The position numbers were made by a program, and so were the translations under genes. The notes under the pieces were generated by a model, which was not told the origin of the DNA, searched no databases, and worked only from the letters and a program-made list of their open reading frames with translations. From Mesodorylaimus sp. YZB2_4 (lineage: Eukaryota > Nematoda > Enoplea > Dorylaimida > Dorylaimidae), in NCBI GenBank assembly GCA_030248295.1, contig JASANH010000793.1, positions 150,819 through 214,818 of the forward strand: 64,000 nt of DNA, in the 5' to 3' direction. Shown here in pieces: positions 11,301 to 23,575 of this stretch (positions are counted from its first letter, which is position 1; each line of letters begins with the position of its first letter).

Positions 11301-12422
11301 TCCAGCTAATAATTGAGTTCGCCTAAAATTGCCTCTTTCCATGGCTGCACGGGGCTCTTCTGTTAAGAAGTGTCCATCTACGACTGGTGTCCATGGATAA
11401 TCATTGAATTCGAACGTGACCCATTCTCTTTCCAGCATTGTCTCTGTGTCCACTTTCAATAAACATTCAATCAATTTATCGAAATTCGGTTGTGCATCTC
11501 GGACGGTCACGTTGCAATGACACCCTTCGCTGAACCATAACGCCCTGGTCACCATGACATCGGTGGGCAGCAGTGCCCACGGTGCGAATATGCTGCCACT
11601 TTGCACTATAGCCCTCTTGAAATGAGGGGCACTCAAAGGCGACAGGACGTGCATACTGACACTAGCAGCACCGGCACTCTCGCCAAACAGAGTGACCTCG
11701 GACGGATCGCCACCAAAATGCCGAATATGTTCGTGCACCCATTTCAGGGCTTCTAATTGGTCCAACAGCCCAGCATTGCCCGGCGCCTCGGGTCGACCGA
11801 GGTAGAGAAATCCAAAAACGCTTACACGATAATTCATCGAGACCACCACAACATTTTCTTCGGTGGCCAGAATTTTTCCATCATAAACTTCTAAGGTGGA
11901 CGTGCCGGACCAGAACCCGCCCCCGAATATCCATACCATAACTGGCAGACGACGACTCGGGTCCACTCGGCCAGGGACCCACACGTTCAAATAAAGGCAG
12001 TCCTCGCTCTTATTCGTATTCGCATTCCACATTTCGGCCCCTTTGAATTTGACCAAATACGAATCGGGTGTTTGATGACAACTTTTTGGCAACTGAGTGG
12101 CGTCCCAGACATGGCGCCACGGTCGTTTGGCCACTGGCGCTCGAAATCTTAATCGACCGATCGGTGGTTCGGCGAATGGAATACCAAGAAATTCAGTGAC
12201 TGCCTTGTCATTCCTTCCCCTCGTCTCCATGCCCTGCACTCGACTGCCATCGTTCAACGTGAGCACGGGCGACAGCCATTTCACTTGTCCACTAGCAGGC
12301 AAGGCCACTGGCCAAAGGCATACGTATAGAATAATGATAAGCAAATTTCGACCTAATCGAGCTAATGTCCAATTCATTTCGATCAATTTCTGATCAGCCG
12401 ATCTATTATTCATTAAACTCAT
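8336..12422 (-). CDS. Acetylcholinesterase, T-tail form (AChE gene 1)
   Basis: Hydrolyses acetylcholine at synapses. Three minus-strand exons are 12422-10798, 9614-9442 and 8493-8336. The junctions are phase 2 (GG|GTAAGAT to TTCTAG|A) and phase 1 (CACGA|GTAAG to CTTTTAG|CC), giving 651 residues with an intact frame. Met16 is the likelier start, because a signal peptide follows (NLLIIILYVCLWPVALPASG). Diagnostic residues are Trp132 in GAEMWNAN (choline site), oxyanion GGGF at 167-170, nucleophile Ser249 in FGESAGAAS, Glu379 in NFDES and His501 in VLHGYE; the acyl pocket reads YPWTPVVDG. Exon 2 carries WPAYT and GPRRRQCHFW, conserved near the C-terminus. Exon 3 encodes a tryptophan-amphiphilic tetramerisation peptide (KWKQQFQKW, DWKHQF) with a Cys six residues from the end. 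This is the T type that binds proline-rich anchors such as ColQ or PRiMA, rather than the GPI type common in insects. A second paralogue lies upstream. Confidence 0.95.
10370..10440 (+). repeat. tRNA-like (SINE-type) fragment in AChE intron
   Basis: Contains GGTTCGATCCCC near 10410-10421, a good polymerase III B box preceded by a short hairpin, but no complete cloverleaf. It is probably a tRNA-derived SINE remnant in the first intron of AChE gene 1. Confidence 0.35.
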
Positions 12423-15400
12423 ATTTCAATGCCCAGGGACGAATAGAAACATTGTTCGAGATGTATAAATTTAGGAAATGGACGGATTGATATAGATTTT
12501 CAAATCAATAAAAATAATTCGCGAGTCCTTTTAAGGTCTGGTACACTTTATTTAGATTAGCACCAGTCGGAGCGGGGCCTCGGACTGCTTGTCCGAGATG
12601 AGGGGGTGCAATTGATATTGGACACCAGTCCGCGGCTAACAACGACGCCCATCAACAGTCTCTTCTGACCGCCTTCTCTTTGCCTGCTTAAGAACTTCTT
12701 CGAGTCCATCTACGGCGCGAGGGGGCCTAAAATATTGGAGGCCGACTTAAGAGATGAAGAAAACCGGAACGACTCGGGCCTCGTCTATTAAAAGGAGAAA
12801 GTTCGACCGGACGTCTCGCGGGGACGACACACCGTCGATGGCGTCTTGGACAAGCTAGTGGGGACGACGAACTGACCAAAGCGGATTGGGACGAATAAAT
12901 ATGCCCCGTAATTGAAAGCGAGAAGGTAGCCAAAGGGTGTGGAAATATTTTAGCCAAAAAACGAGAAAACCCCTGCGGCTTTGCTCGAAATTGATAAGGC
13001 AATATATTTGCACTTGTGCAAAATTTATTTCTTCTTCTTTTTGACCAATAGGCCTTCAAATGCATTTATTAAAACTCGTCCATCATCGCCACACGACGCA
13101 ATCTCCTTTTACGGCACCCAGCTAGTCAGGCGGTCGTAAAAACTTATGCTAGCTCAGGTCCCGCCTGCCCGAGCGCCGATTTGTGGGACTATGGTCCAGG
13201 GATGAATAAATCAATGAATCGAGCTGACCGTGTCGAAAAGGCGTCTTTTCTTGAATGAGACGAAAAATGAGCCGGCAGCACTCTTTTTTGCCTCTTAGAG
13301 AAGCAAGAAATCTTATTCTTTTTTCTTGATCAGCTTCTTTGCCCACTTGTAAGCCGCCGCTTTAGTTTTGGCTTCCAAATCAGATGCGAGTGTTTGTGTA
13401 GCCGGGGGCGATACGGGGCTCGGATAAGGAACGAGCGCCGTCGAACAGCACCTTTATTGCCCCGGGCTAGGCAGAGGGTAATGAGAGGAAAGAGTTTCTT
13501 ATCTTCACTTCGCAGCCAAACGAGCAAGAACAAGTCAACTTGGATGCGTATAGGCCGAGCAACAACTTGCTCCCATCGGGCGTATGGGGTTTCTTTTTTC
13601 GTTTTTAGCAACCCTTCCTGGCTGCCTTTAGCCAACAGCTGTCACACAAATTATGCAGTGCGGAAGGGTGCATTGGATTTTAAGACACCGCCCGCCTGAT
13701 CCTCGACTAAGCTTTCCAAAAAGCACCCCCGCCACGGACGGGTGGTCGTGAGAGTGAAACCGGATAAAAGGCACCTATGCCTTGTTCACTGACGTCAATT
13801 CAGCTGCGCCGTGGCTTTAGGGGTGCTTTTATGCTAGCACCCCTCTTCGATATCATCACGTACACCCTCGGCTAGTTTCAGCGCTGATTTTGCTGGCTTC
13901 GATACTGGCTGCCTGCTTCTTCCAAGCACTTTTGTCAAATCGAGGCAGTTTGAACGTACAAGTTGGAAAGAATAAACACTCTCTCGTTTCTTGTTTGCTT
14001 TTTTGTCAATTTGTCGACTAGGGTGGATTGTCAGAACGCACAGTTATTTAGTTTTTTCTACTGCACTGTAGGTGTACGTAGCAGTAAGTCTACTGCAGGT
14101 GCAAGCTAATTATTCCAAACTCGGCTGTTTGTCAAAAATTGTGCGAAATGCGATGTTCAATTCCAAAGGTGACAAATTTAAATTTCAAAATAAAAGCACA
14201 ATGAAGTCAAAAGCGCATGCATATTTTCTGACTGTATCTACAGTAGGTAGCTATCAATCAATACTCACTAAATTCCCCTTTTAGTGCCCTCGCATAGCTT
14301 CCCCTCCTCAGACCTGTTTGAATAATAACATATATTGGATATTAATCAAGGGTTACTGTATTTTCTGTTTTATACACTGTACGTGTGACTACTTTCCGCT
14401 TATATCTGGCTTGACAATCCTGCCTGTATTTTTTCCTCCACTTTTATGAGATGCCGTATGGACTAAAAATGCTTTACAGCTGATACTTTTTATGGTTTTA
14501 AAAAATATTTACGACCATATTCGTCTTTCAACCGATGTTCTGCTTACAGTATACTTGCGCCTTTCAGAAACTTCCAACGTACGAAGGTCACGCAATGACC
14601 GAACGTGATTGAAACTGGCATGATTTTGGGAAAGTATTTGCGTAAACGAGACTGCTTTGCGTCATATAAGCCGTGTCTACGTCAGCAAAGTCGTAGGTTG
14701 CACAAGGTGTTTATTTACGACTGCTTCAAGTCGGAAACAGCAGTCAAGCGGTTTCGTCGAATGCTCATTTCCGGCAACAGTTGACGTGTGAATGGTTGAC
14801 AATAAATGCTTGTTTATGGCATCTCGAGTTTGGTAGAAGCGAATGGAAAGCGTCCACTAAATCCAGAAATAAAAGCAAGATCTGATGATTCCTCTTTGAT
14901 GCCAGCAGAAAATTTTTGATCCCCCCCCGTTCAAACATGAAAGCCAATCAGCACCCGTCTAGCTGTCTGAGATTGAAAAGAATGTGTGGTGGTGTATCCG
15001 ATTGCAACCATGAACGTGACCCTTGTCCGTCTGCCAAAGAACATATCCCAGAACCAGCTGCCTTCACTTTTCCATCTCGATTTCTTGTTGTTTTTCAAAA
15101 TGAATCAAGCAAAATGCGCGCCCGTCGCGATTCTATTACCAAGAACAGCAGTCAATATTTTTCACGTGGAAGCAAAGATGAGCCAAACACCTGATGTAAA
15201 ATGGGCACCTGAGGCAGAAGCGGATAGATGTCAATGACGAGGAGGAAGCTATTTTTGAAAGTGCGGAAACAAACGATAGAAAAAAAGGTATCCTAAAGAA
15301 ATCCAAGCCATATTCTGGATTTCAGATAAACGAGCTTCAACTTCGCCAATTCATTTTTCTGGCTAACATTTTCCGTTACTCTTTGTACGCGTGACAAAGA

Positions 15401-16249
15401 TGCTGAAAATGTGCATGTGGCAGAGAGGTCATTTTTAATGAGCGCTTTGCAAGAGCCATTTGCAAGTCTATCTGCTGCATTTTATAAAGTTATTGCAAGG
15501 TTCTATATTTCCGTCCATGCCCAGTGGGTCTGCATAGTTATACATACGTATACTGAAAAATGTTCCCAAAAATTTACAAACTGCTATAAGCCACTTATTT
15601 GCACGATTTGCACTCGACTAAGCTCATTAAGAGATTCTAATAAAAGCTAATGCTGCAAAAGAACGCGGAATTTAAAAAATCTCCCTCAATTTACTGGCTA
15701 CGATGCACTGAGCGCACACTTTTGCAAAAATGAAATCATTTTGAATAAGGAAAGCGCGCTTTTTGCGTTTGGATTCTCTTAATCGAATGTTCTGTCCTGA
15801 TCTTCACGCGGCAGGTAAGTTTGATATCGTTGAAAAAGCCACTTTAAAAAAGTATTTTCGCAGGTTATCTACAGTGTGGTTTCCTTCTCCTATCTTTAGC
15901 CTATGGTGCCAAAAATATCATTTTGAATTAAAAATATCTCTGTGCGCAGGAAAAAACTTTGGTACTCTGCAGCTGAAGGAGAAATTTGTTACAAGAAAAG
16001 CAATTTTCGGTTTTTTTCCAAGAGCATTTCTAGCATAGCTGGGGAATCCTGAGGGCTTGGTGTGAGAGGAATTTTGAAAAGCTATGCCCAGTTTTTGGGG
16101 CATAGCAAACTCATACAACTACAACGATTGTTTTGGGACATCGCAGAATGCGGATAAGTAAAAACGATTTAAAAAAATGCATCACGGAAAATGCCTTTCT
16201 TGTGCCCAAGTGTTATTAGGGCATGTGATAGTTCCACACAAGCACTTAC
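12423..16249. other. Region between the two AChE genes
   Basis: About 3.8 kb. The part from 12.54 to 13.9 kb is GC-richer than its surroundings and probably holds the promoter and 5' leader of AChE gene 1; TGACGTCAATTCA (a CRE-type palindrome plus flank) lies at 13790-13802. I looked on the minus strand for the C-terminal exons expected for AChE gene 2 (WPxYT and GPRRxxCxFW coding) and found none. Confidence 0.55.
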
Positions 16250-19200
16250 CCAGTTCGAGCGAAATTGGCCCAATATCTCATAAATCTTCTGGCCAATTCC
16301 TTCTCCTCTTGAGTGTAAGCATAATCTCTCGTATTCAATGGTTCGCCGAAGATGAAATTAATTTCATAGCCATGCAAGACGCCCATCCAAGCTGGCCACG
16401 TCTGCTGAGTGGATCGATGGGTAAAATAATAATAAAACACGGCCCCGCCCTTTTCCTCGTACAACTCGGCGAATTCGTTGACACTGCACGTGAAATGATA
16501 ATCGCCTAGCATTTTGTCCAATGCTTGCTGCCTTCTTTGCGCATTTCCGGGCAATGTCCAATCTCTATATTCGAAAAATATAGCTTTTTGCACAGCAGGA
16601 TTTTTTTTTAATTTTTCCGGCAATAATTGTTTAGCCGCTTGTTCAAAAAGTGCATCGCTGGTTAGAAATTCATCTTTCGTAAATAATTCATCCTTTGAAA
16701 AAATATTTGCTGCATGATAAATTATAAAATATATACTTTCATCAAAATTTGTACCAACTAAAAGTTCGGAACGTTTGAAATTACCGCGTAAAAGTGAAAT
16801 ACGCGGTTCTTCTATGAGAAAATAATGATCGACCACGGGTGTCCATGGGAAATCATTGAATTCGAATGTTACCCACTCTTTTTCTAATAATATTTCTGGT
16901 TCCAGATTCATTAGACAATTATAAAGTTTATCAATATTTGGGCGAACATCGCGAATCGTAACGTTGCAACCACAACCTGAAAAGACCAGCGTTGCCAGAT
17001 GCAAAATTGAAAACTCGCTGCCAGGGACCTGAAAATCCGCTAAAAATCCGCTGTATATGTTAAAAAATCCGCTGAAAAATTCGCTAAAAGTTTGTCGCAG
17101 AACTGAGCTATTTTAGCCAATAAAACATGGAATGCAGCAGATAGCGGCATATGAGGAGACGTTTACTAACATATACTCAATTGTTGTACCATCTACTACA
17201 TTTTTCAAGGATCGTTTATACCAGGCGAGGGGTTCGAAGGCCAGGGGAAGGGAAAAAAGAAAGTTTTTTATACCAAACAAGGGGGACAGAAGAAAGGGGA
17301 ACTGCCATTGAGACCCACACTCGTGCCAAAGGCTGAACGACTGTGGTTAGGCCTACTGTAACACCGACTGAGCACTCAACTATGAATTTGTTGTCAAATA
17401 CGGTCTTTTATTCAAAATCGTAGACCCATAGTCGAAATTATTGTGTTGCCTACCCCATTCCTTGTCAACAATGACCCTTCAGACCTCAACGCACGAACAA
17501 AACTGTCCCAAGAGTCGCAGAAAAATGGGCGAGCTGTTTAAAAAACCTTCCCGCACAGGCTACTTGAACATAGATTGGCAAAAATCCGCTAGAATCCGCT
17601 GAAAACCCCAAAATTAGCTGCAAACCCCAAAATTAGCTGCAAATTCCGCTAAAACACTCAATCCGCTGTTTTTCCCGCCGGCGGACAAAAAATCCGCCAG
17701 ACCTAGCGGATTCTAGCTGCATCTGGCAACGCTGGAAAAGACACCACGCCCTTCCAGTGTTATAATGGTTAGGAAAAGAAGGGGTATTTTCACCAAATAT
17801 ACAGAATCTATGCAAGCAATCACGTCAGTTTTTTCAAATATCGTAGTACAGTATGCAAACAACAAGTGGCGAAAGCACTGAAGTAAAAGAGAGACCATTT
17901 CAGAAACACTGTAAAATTTGAATTTCCCACCGACCGCTTATAACAGTTTTAAAATTCGAAAAATCCCACACTTATTGTTAGAGCTCCGTGTGGGCGCGTG
18001 TAGGGACGAGACGACGACAGAAACGAGTCAGGTTTTTGTTCTTGAAAAGAAAACGGGATAGTCAGAAAATAAGGAAAAATAAAAAAGAAGACAGCAAATT
18101 CCAAATTCAACGCGCGCACAGACTTAGGAGTGTACAACATCTTCTCCATGTAAAACTCATAAATGGCTTACAGCGGGAAATTCAAATGTTGGGTAGCACC
18201 GGCCCCATGAAGTGGTCAAGTACTCTTGGATCATGCTTTATGTTGTGAGCGCAATATGAAGCGAGTAGGTTGTGCAAATATTGATAATTTCTTGTATAAT
18301 GTGCCTCATCAAGCTCGAGTGCGCATACCTGCGTTTAGAGGTGTAGTAAGTTGTAAACAGTAGCATGATCACTGATTACTGGCTGATTGGAGGCAGGTAC
18401 AGCACGACAGTTATAACTAACTATTTGAGAGGGCCCTAGACCAGTAATCAGAGGGGTGCGGGTTCGATTCCTACTTGGGGCACGAGATTTTTCTTTTCCG
18501 CAAGTATTTCTTAAGAAAGTTCACATACTGATAGGGCTGCTATATCTGCAGCATTTGATGTTCTTGCACACCTATACTTAGTGCGTATATCAAAACAGGG
18601 ACCAGATATTACTGTATGAAGAGGAGAATACAAGGTTACGAACTCTTTCTTACAATTAGCTAAACCCCCACAAAAAAATTTATGGAAAGGCGCATACAGC
18701 AACCTATTTTGATGCGCAGTAAAAACATGAAATGACCCTGGATAAGCGAAGATGCACTGAACCTGTTTGAAAAGCTCAAAGTTCTTTCTGAATTTGATTA
18801 TTTCATGCATTATATGTTTTTTTCCCCGTGCGCAATGTGCAGCCCGTGCACAGTGCCGGTGGATCGCGCTTTTAAAAGTGCTTGGCTTCCGAGAATATAG
18901 CATTGCAGTACTAAATTCAAGACTAGATTCGCGGATACTTTTTGTCAGAGTCAATAAAAGTTGACCAAGTTTGTACACAAAAAGTTCACTTACTTTCGCT
19001 TAGGAATAATGCTCTTTCCATGAGAATTTCAGGTGGTTCCATGGCCCAAGGTGCCAAAGCTGACCCACTTTGTAATATAGCTCTTTTAAAATAAGGTTGA
19101 CTCAGTGGCGAGAGCACATGCATGCTGACGCTGGCTGCACCAGCACTTTCGCCAAATATGGTCACTTCAGATGGCAAGCCACCGAAATGATGAATATTAT

Positions 19201-19849
19201 CACGAACCCATTTCAACGCTTCCAATTGGTCCAGCATGCCCATATTGCCTGGCACCTCGGGTCTGTTGAGGTAGAGGAATCCAAATAGGGTCACTCGATA
19301 ATTCATAGATACCACAATCACATTTTCCTCACTGCATAATATTTTGCCGTCATACACGTCCAATGTGGATGTACCCGACCAAAAGCCCCCACCGAATATC
19401 CAAACCATAACCGCCAATTTTCTTCCTACTTCGAACCGTCCAGGAATCCACACATTCAAATATAAACAATCTTCACTTTTGTTTGTATTAGCATTCCACA
19501 TTTCAGCCCCCTTGAAATTCGTGAAATACGAATCTGGTGTCTGATGACAACTATTGGGCAAAACAGTTGCTGAAAAAATATGTTTCCATGGTTTTTTGGC
19601 CACCGGTGGTCGGAAACGAAGATTGCCGATTGGGGGCTCGGCGAATGGAATGCCCAAATATTCTGTTACTAATTTGCCATTCGTTCCAATGGTCTCCTTG
19701 CCGTAGAGTCGACTGCCGTCATTCAAGGTGATAATGGGTGATAAGCGATTGGTGGCTGTTTGCGCCGAGCAGTAAGAGGAGAAGAGTGACAAGAACAGAG
19801 GCAAGAATGGGTTTGGTATGGCGACTGTCATCTTTGGATCAAGAGCCAA
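16250..19849 (-). CDS. Acetylcholinesterase paralogue, 3' exons missing (AChE gene 2)
   Basis: Two minus-strand exons are visible: 19849-18994 (donor GAAA|GTAAGT, phase 1) and 16976-16250 (acceptor TTTTCAG, donor CTGG|GTAAGTGC, phase 2). They encode about 527 residues: a signal peptide ([16 protein letters not shown]), Trp118 in GAEMWNAN, oxyanion GGGF, nucleophile Ser235 in FGESAG, Glu365 in NFDES and His487 in VLHGYE. All catalytic residues are present and the frame is clean. The intron at position 286 is absent from AChE gene 1. The last donor has the same phase and position as that of gene 1, yet no WPAYT exon or tail exon exists before gene 1 begins. The transcript may be truncated, may use an unrecognised tail, or may splice across gene 1 into its exons at 9614 and 8493. 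One pocket-region residue differs (VVDHYF where gene 1 has VVDGHF). Confidence 0.9.
16987..17734. mobile_element. hAT-like MITE inserted at a splice acceptor
   Basis: 748-bp element with perfect 17-bp terminal inverted repeats, CAGCGTTGCCAGATGCA at 16987-17003 and its complement at 17718-17734. It is flanked by the 8-bp direct repeat GAAAAGAC (16979-16986 and 17735-17742). An 8-bp duplication with CAG...CTG ends is typical of the hAT superfamily. Both ends are rich in AATCCGCTAAAA-type subterminal repeats (17030-17095, 17580-17715), likely transposase binding sites. No transposase is encoded, so it is non-autonomous. It lies in the only visible intron of AChE gene 2, two bases before the acceptor AG. 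Confidence 0.88.
18313..18350 (+). repeat. LINE 3'-end fragment
   Basis: CTCGAGTGCGCATACC then TGCGTTTAGAGG matches the 3' terminal consensus shared with the LINE at 24.1 kb and the fragments at 37.1 and 38.4 kb. Confidence 0.5.
18405..18485 (+). repeat. tRNA-derived SINE or tRNA pseudogene
   Basis: A B box GGTTCGATTCC (18459-18469) is preceded by CTAGACCAGTAATCAGAGG, which resembles an anticodon arm with AGTAATC (Thr/AGT-like). The acceptor stem does not pair and the T stem has a mismatch, so it is not a functional tRNA. Confidence 0.45.
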
Positions 19850-22800
19850 CTACTTATTGGCTTATACTTTTAAATTTCGACTCCTTTTTCATAGATAATT
19901 TTCGGTCGTTCAGGCAAAGTAATAATGATAGAAAATCCTCATCAGCTTATCAGTCGACTATTCGATAAACTGAAAAAGAAAACTATGAATGACATTGTTA
20001 ACAGTTTTTATACGCAGAGAAGCAGTAGTTTCCGATGCTGAAAAGATCAGCTTGATCACCAGACAGAAATCAATAAGGTGATCATGCCAATGTCAAATTT
20101 CCCACAAATTCGAAAAAGCACATTTAGTCAAAACTTTCATCAAATTTTCCTCATTTGGTTTGTAATAACGCAGTCGAAAATGTTCTCTTCTTTTCCAGCC
20201 TAATCAATAGAGCAGGTGGTCTTCTTTTGAAATTTGCCGCTTTACAAAGCAGCCGTCATTCGAAGAAAAGCGATTGCTCGAAACCAAACGGATTCTTTTC
20301 TGCACTTGTAGTGAAACCAGGACAGAGACAGAGTAGGTACTGAGGCCAGTCTAGTCACTCGGTAGGACTTCGAATAACATAGGTCAGAGCATAAGAGTAT
20401 GGGAGCACAGCTACTAGTTTCCAGCACCACCACCACCACTATAACTATGTACTTGCGACGATTGATGAGACTCGTAGGAAATGTTGACGTTTTGGAAAAT
20501 TTCCGATCACCTTTTCCTCGCAATAACGTCGTTTCTGGCTGTACTATCTGACGAATAGGGAGCCCGTCAAAATAATTGCGAAAGAGCGGCAAATTTGAAA
20601 ATTATCCACAACGAAAGTAAAAATTTCAGCCACTTTTTGGAATATTAGTATAGAAGTAAAGTGCTAGAGAAAATATGTTGTACCGATAATAAAAATGACA
20701 ATAATCGTTAGCTTTTATGACCAAAATCGGAGTCGACTAGACGGCAATTCAAGACAGAAGGCTACAATCCGTTTGTAAAACGAGGATTCTGAATAAAGCT
20801 GGTTTTTCCGCATGTCTGCATTCTTCGAGGAAAGAATCGTACGTTTCGAAAAATACACAATGTTGTGCGTGAATGAAAAATGATTCCATGCATTAAATTG
20901 GCTTTTTGTTAAAAGAAAAGAAAAAATCGTGCGCTTTTCTCATATTTCGAAATACTCGGCCAAATGAATCGCATAGTTCAAACTCATTCATTCACCTTAG
21001 CTTATGCTTAGCTGAACAGGACTATGAGGATGGTTGAGCGTTGGCTAAAGGGGGATGAAGGAGGGCGAGGAAGACATTTTTATTACTACCATCAAGCCAC
21101 CGCGTCTGCTACGTCTTCGTCCTGCTCGTCGGCCGTTCACTTTCGAAACGTCTTCAAAAGCTGAAGCTCGAGCCAGTGGAATTTTTCTTCGTCCAATGAT
21201 GAAGCTTTTTGGGGTTTTTTCGTTTTCTATTCTTCTTCATTGCACCTTTTCACTAAATAGTGCGCTTTTGAGACTCGATCGAAAAGGATTTCACTCGTTT
21301 CTTTTCATTCTCGTCTTCCTTTTGCCTCTTCACGCTTTTTCTTTTTCGAGCATTTTGAAAGGCGGCAAAACCGAAGAAAACGCGCCTGCTTCTTGTCTTT
21401 CTTCGGCTAGTAGATTTGTGCGCGCGCCTTTTGAAGAGTCGTTGGCGGAAGTATGTGAAGATGGACGAGTAGAGCTCGGCAAAAGCGCAAACCCACGACT
21501 CGTCGGGGAACTATAAAAGCTTATGAAGCAGATAAGAAAAGAGAATTCCAGATTTTTACTCGAAACCACCAGCTTTTACTTCTCTTCGCACTCCAATGCC
21601 AGCCAATGGATTCTTCGCACGCCAACAGCAGTGACGTCAATTCAACTAAAGCTCACTGAAACATTGCCCACTCGCACGCTAACTTGTTTTATGTGCATAA
21701 TGCAGACATATTCGATATGCACACCACATGCCACATACACGTTTGGGGGAGGGGGGCAATACGAGTAGCTTTCTTCGATTTGTCTCCTCGTCAGCTGAGC
21801 AGGATCCTGGTTCTTGTTTATGCATGGGAAAATGTTATTTATGTGTTTATGCAGAAAGGTTACGACTCGGTGGACTAGTGTCGAGCAACGAATAGCCCTG
21901 CTGAGGGATCTTGCTTAGAATTACCATTGTCCTATTATTCGAATGAGCTGTCCTTTTTCCAGCCTGACTTGGCTTTGATCATCACAAACAAGAATACATT
22001 TCTGACAAAATCAAATATATCAACACGCTTAAAAAGCTAATATAGAGAGGAAAATTATTTCTGACCTTTATTTGACTTCCTGTTGGCACAGTTACTAGCT
22101 TTTTGCAATGAGGCTTTGGAAGAACTATAAGACTTGGGGCCTTGGCTGTTCCTGTTACTAGTACCCTTCTGGTCTCGCTAGTTCTGTTTTGAATGCTAGA
22201 AAGAATTACCATAAACACTGCAGAACACATGTCATGCAGGAAGCTGCACTTTTCCCACCTTTCCTCAGTTTTCAGCCCTGAGGGTCATGAAAGTGATACA
22301 TTCATGACACTAATAAAATACGGCCAAGAAAAGACAGACGTCTCGTCAAGACTTCTGTAAGAAATTAACACAGTGCTGACAAGACTACATAGGAACAGTC
22401 AGATAATGGACTGCCTATGGGAAACCACGCAGATGGGAAATACGGGCAGTATGTTGGAGATGTGGTGTGGCACAGTGGGATGTGGAACAATGTGGCTCAC
22501 TGCCAATACCAGTGCGAACTGCCTCTAAAATTGTCTGCGTAGTGTCTAGCACACATGGCCTACATACATAGCTATGGCACATAATGTCAAGCAACGGCAG
22601 GGATGGCTGGTCCACTCACAATCAGGCAGTGCCGACGCAACAGCAGTCGATTAGGAAACATGCTCGAGCAGAAGATCCGTTTTGTGCGTGAATGTCAGCA
22701 GAAGGGTATGTACGCAGCTCGTGATCTAGCGAGCTAGGCGACTGCTTCTTCAACCTCAGAAACCAAATAAGCAAAAATTTTGGTTTTCGCATGCTTTTTA

Positions 22801-23490
22801 GAATAGGATCTGCTAAACTGCAAATTTTTATCAGAATCTGTCAGCTATAGTACTTGACGAATGACGAATAAAAAAAGCATGTAAACTGTCAATAGTGACG
22901 GATGAATTTTCAGAGTGTGATTGTTTATAAAAGAAATGTCGAAAAGCAGTCCGAAGGCTCTAACTTTGCAATTGCACAACCTCTGATTGTGTTCTTATCC
23001 TCCGTCTCCTATTCTGCCCCCATGATCGTTGTCTGGAACTCATTACGCGTCTGGTTGTCTGGTTTGCAACAGTCGTAAGCCTATGCTACCGCTTTTCAAG
23101 GGCTTATTAAAAAATCTTTTTGCTTTTTGAAACGGAACTACAGTTCACAGGTGCAGTATCCCTCTCGATGTGAATCAAATCGCCAAACAGTATCACGGAT
23201 TCATGTCCGCGAGGTGTTCAGCTGGATTCTATTCGGCCCGTGCTGGGGAGTATTTCAAAAATTATCTAAATCTTTCGCTTTATCATAGCATCTACGGTCA
23301 AATGCACAAAAACAAAACTGTTATTGCTGGACATCATGTTTTAAAAGCATTTGGATTGATGTCCCCATCGAATTTTCCTCCCAGAGAGCAGCGAACAGTT
23401 TCATCTCCCCAGGAATACGAGTCTATCGAGGAAACATATCGCTGATCAAGCGAGAATTAGTGCGCAAGTCTGACATTGGGTCCCAAACCC
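19850..23490. other. Intergenic; 5' flank of AChE gene 2
   Basis: No gene recognised. TGACGTCAATTCA, identical to the 13-mer upstream of AChE gene 1, is at 21632-21644. A CTATAAAAGC TATA-like box on the + strand lies near 21511. The stretch 21055-21640 is open in one frame for 153 codons and rich in pyrimidine tracts, but I see no protein family in it. Confidence 0.5.
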
Positions 23491-23494
23491 AACC

Positions 23495-23575
23495 CGGGTC
23501 GTGGCCTAGCGGGTTAAGGCCTCTCACGTTGGGTGCGCACTTACAGGGGAGGGTTCGACTCCCGCCTCCCTTTTG
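23495..23575 (+). repeat. tRNA-derived SINE head
   Basis: An A box TGGCCTAGCGGGTTAAGGC (23503-23521) and a B box GGTTCGACTCCC (23551-23562) have the spacing of a Ser- or Leu-type tRNA with a long variable arm. The 5' GTCGTGG does not pair with the sequence after the B box, so this is a SINE head or tRNA pseudogene. Confidence 0.6.

Noticed and set aside
12727-13635. Three minus-strand frames upstream of AChE gene 1
   Set aside because: Arg/Ser-rich translations of a GC-rich leader; no similarity to known proteins.
12423-16249. C-terminal exons for AChE gene 2
   Set aside because: Searched for complements of WPxYT and CxFW codons; the closest string near 15905 translates with a stop and lacks the surrounding motif.
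18405-18485. Functional tRNA-Thr gene
   Set aside because: Acceptor stem does not pair and the T stem has a mismatch; kept only as a tRNA-like repeat.
21055-21516. 153-codon open frame rich in Phe, Ser and Arg
   Set aside because: No domain, no splice context, composition follows pyrimidine tracts; likely a chance frame in the AChE gene 2 upstream region.
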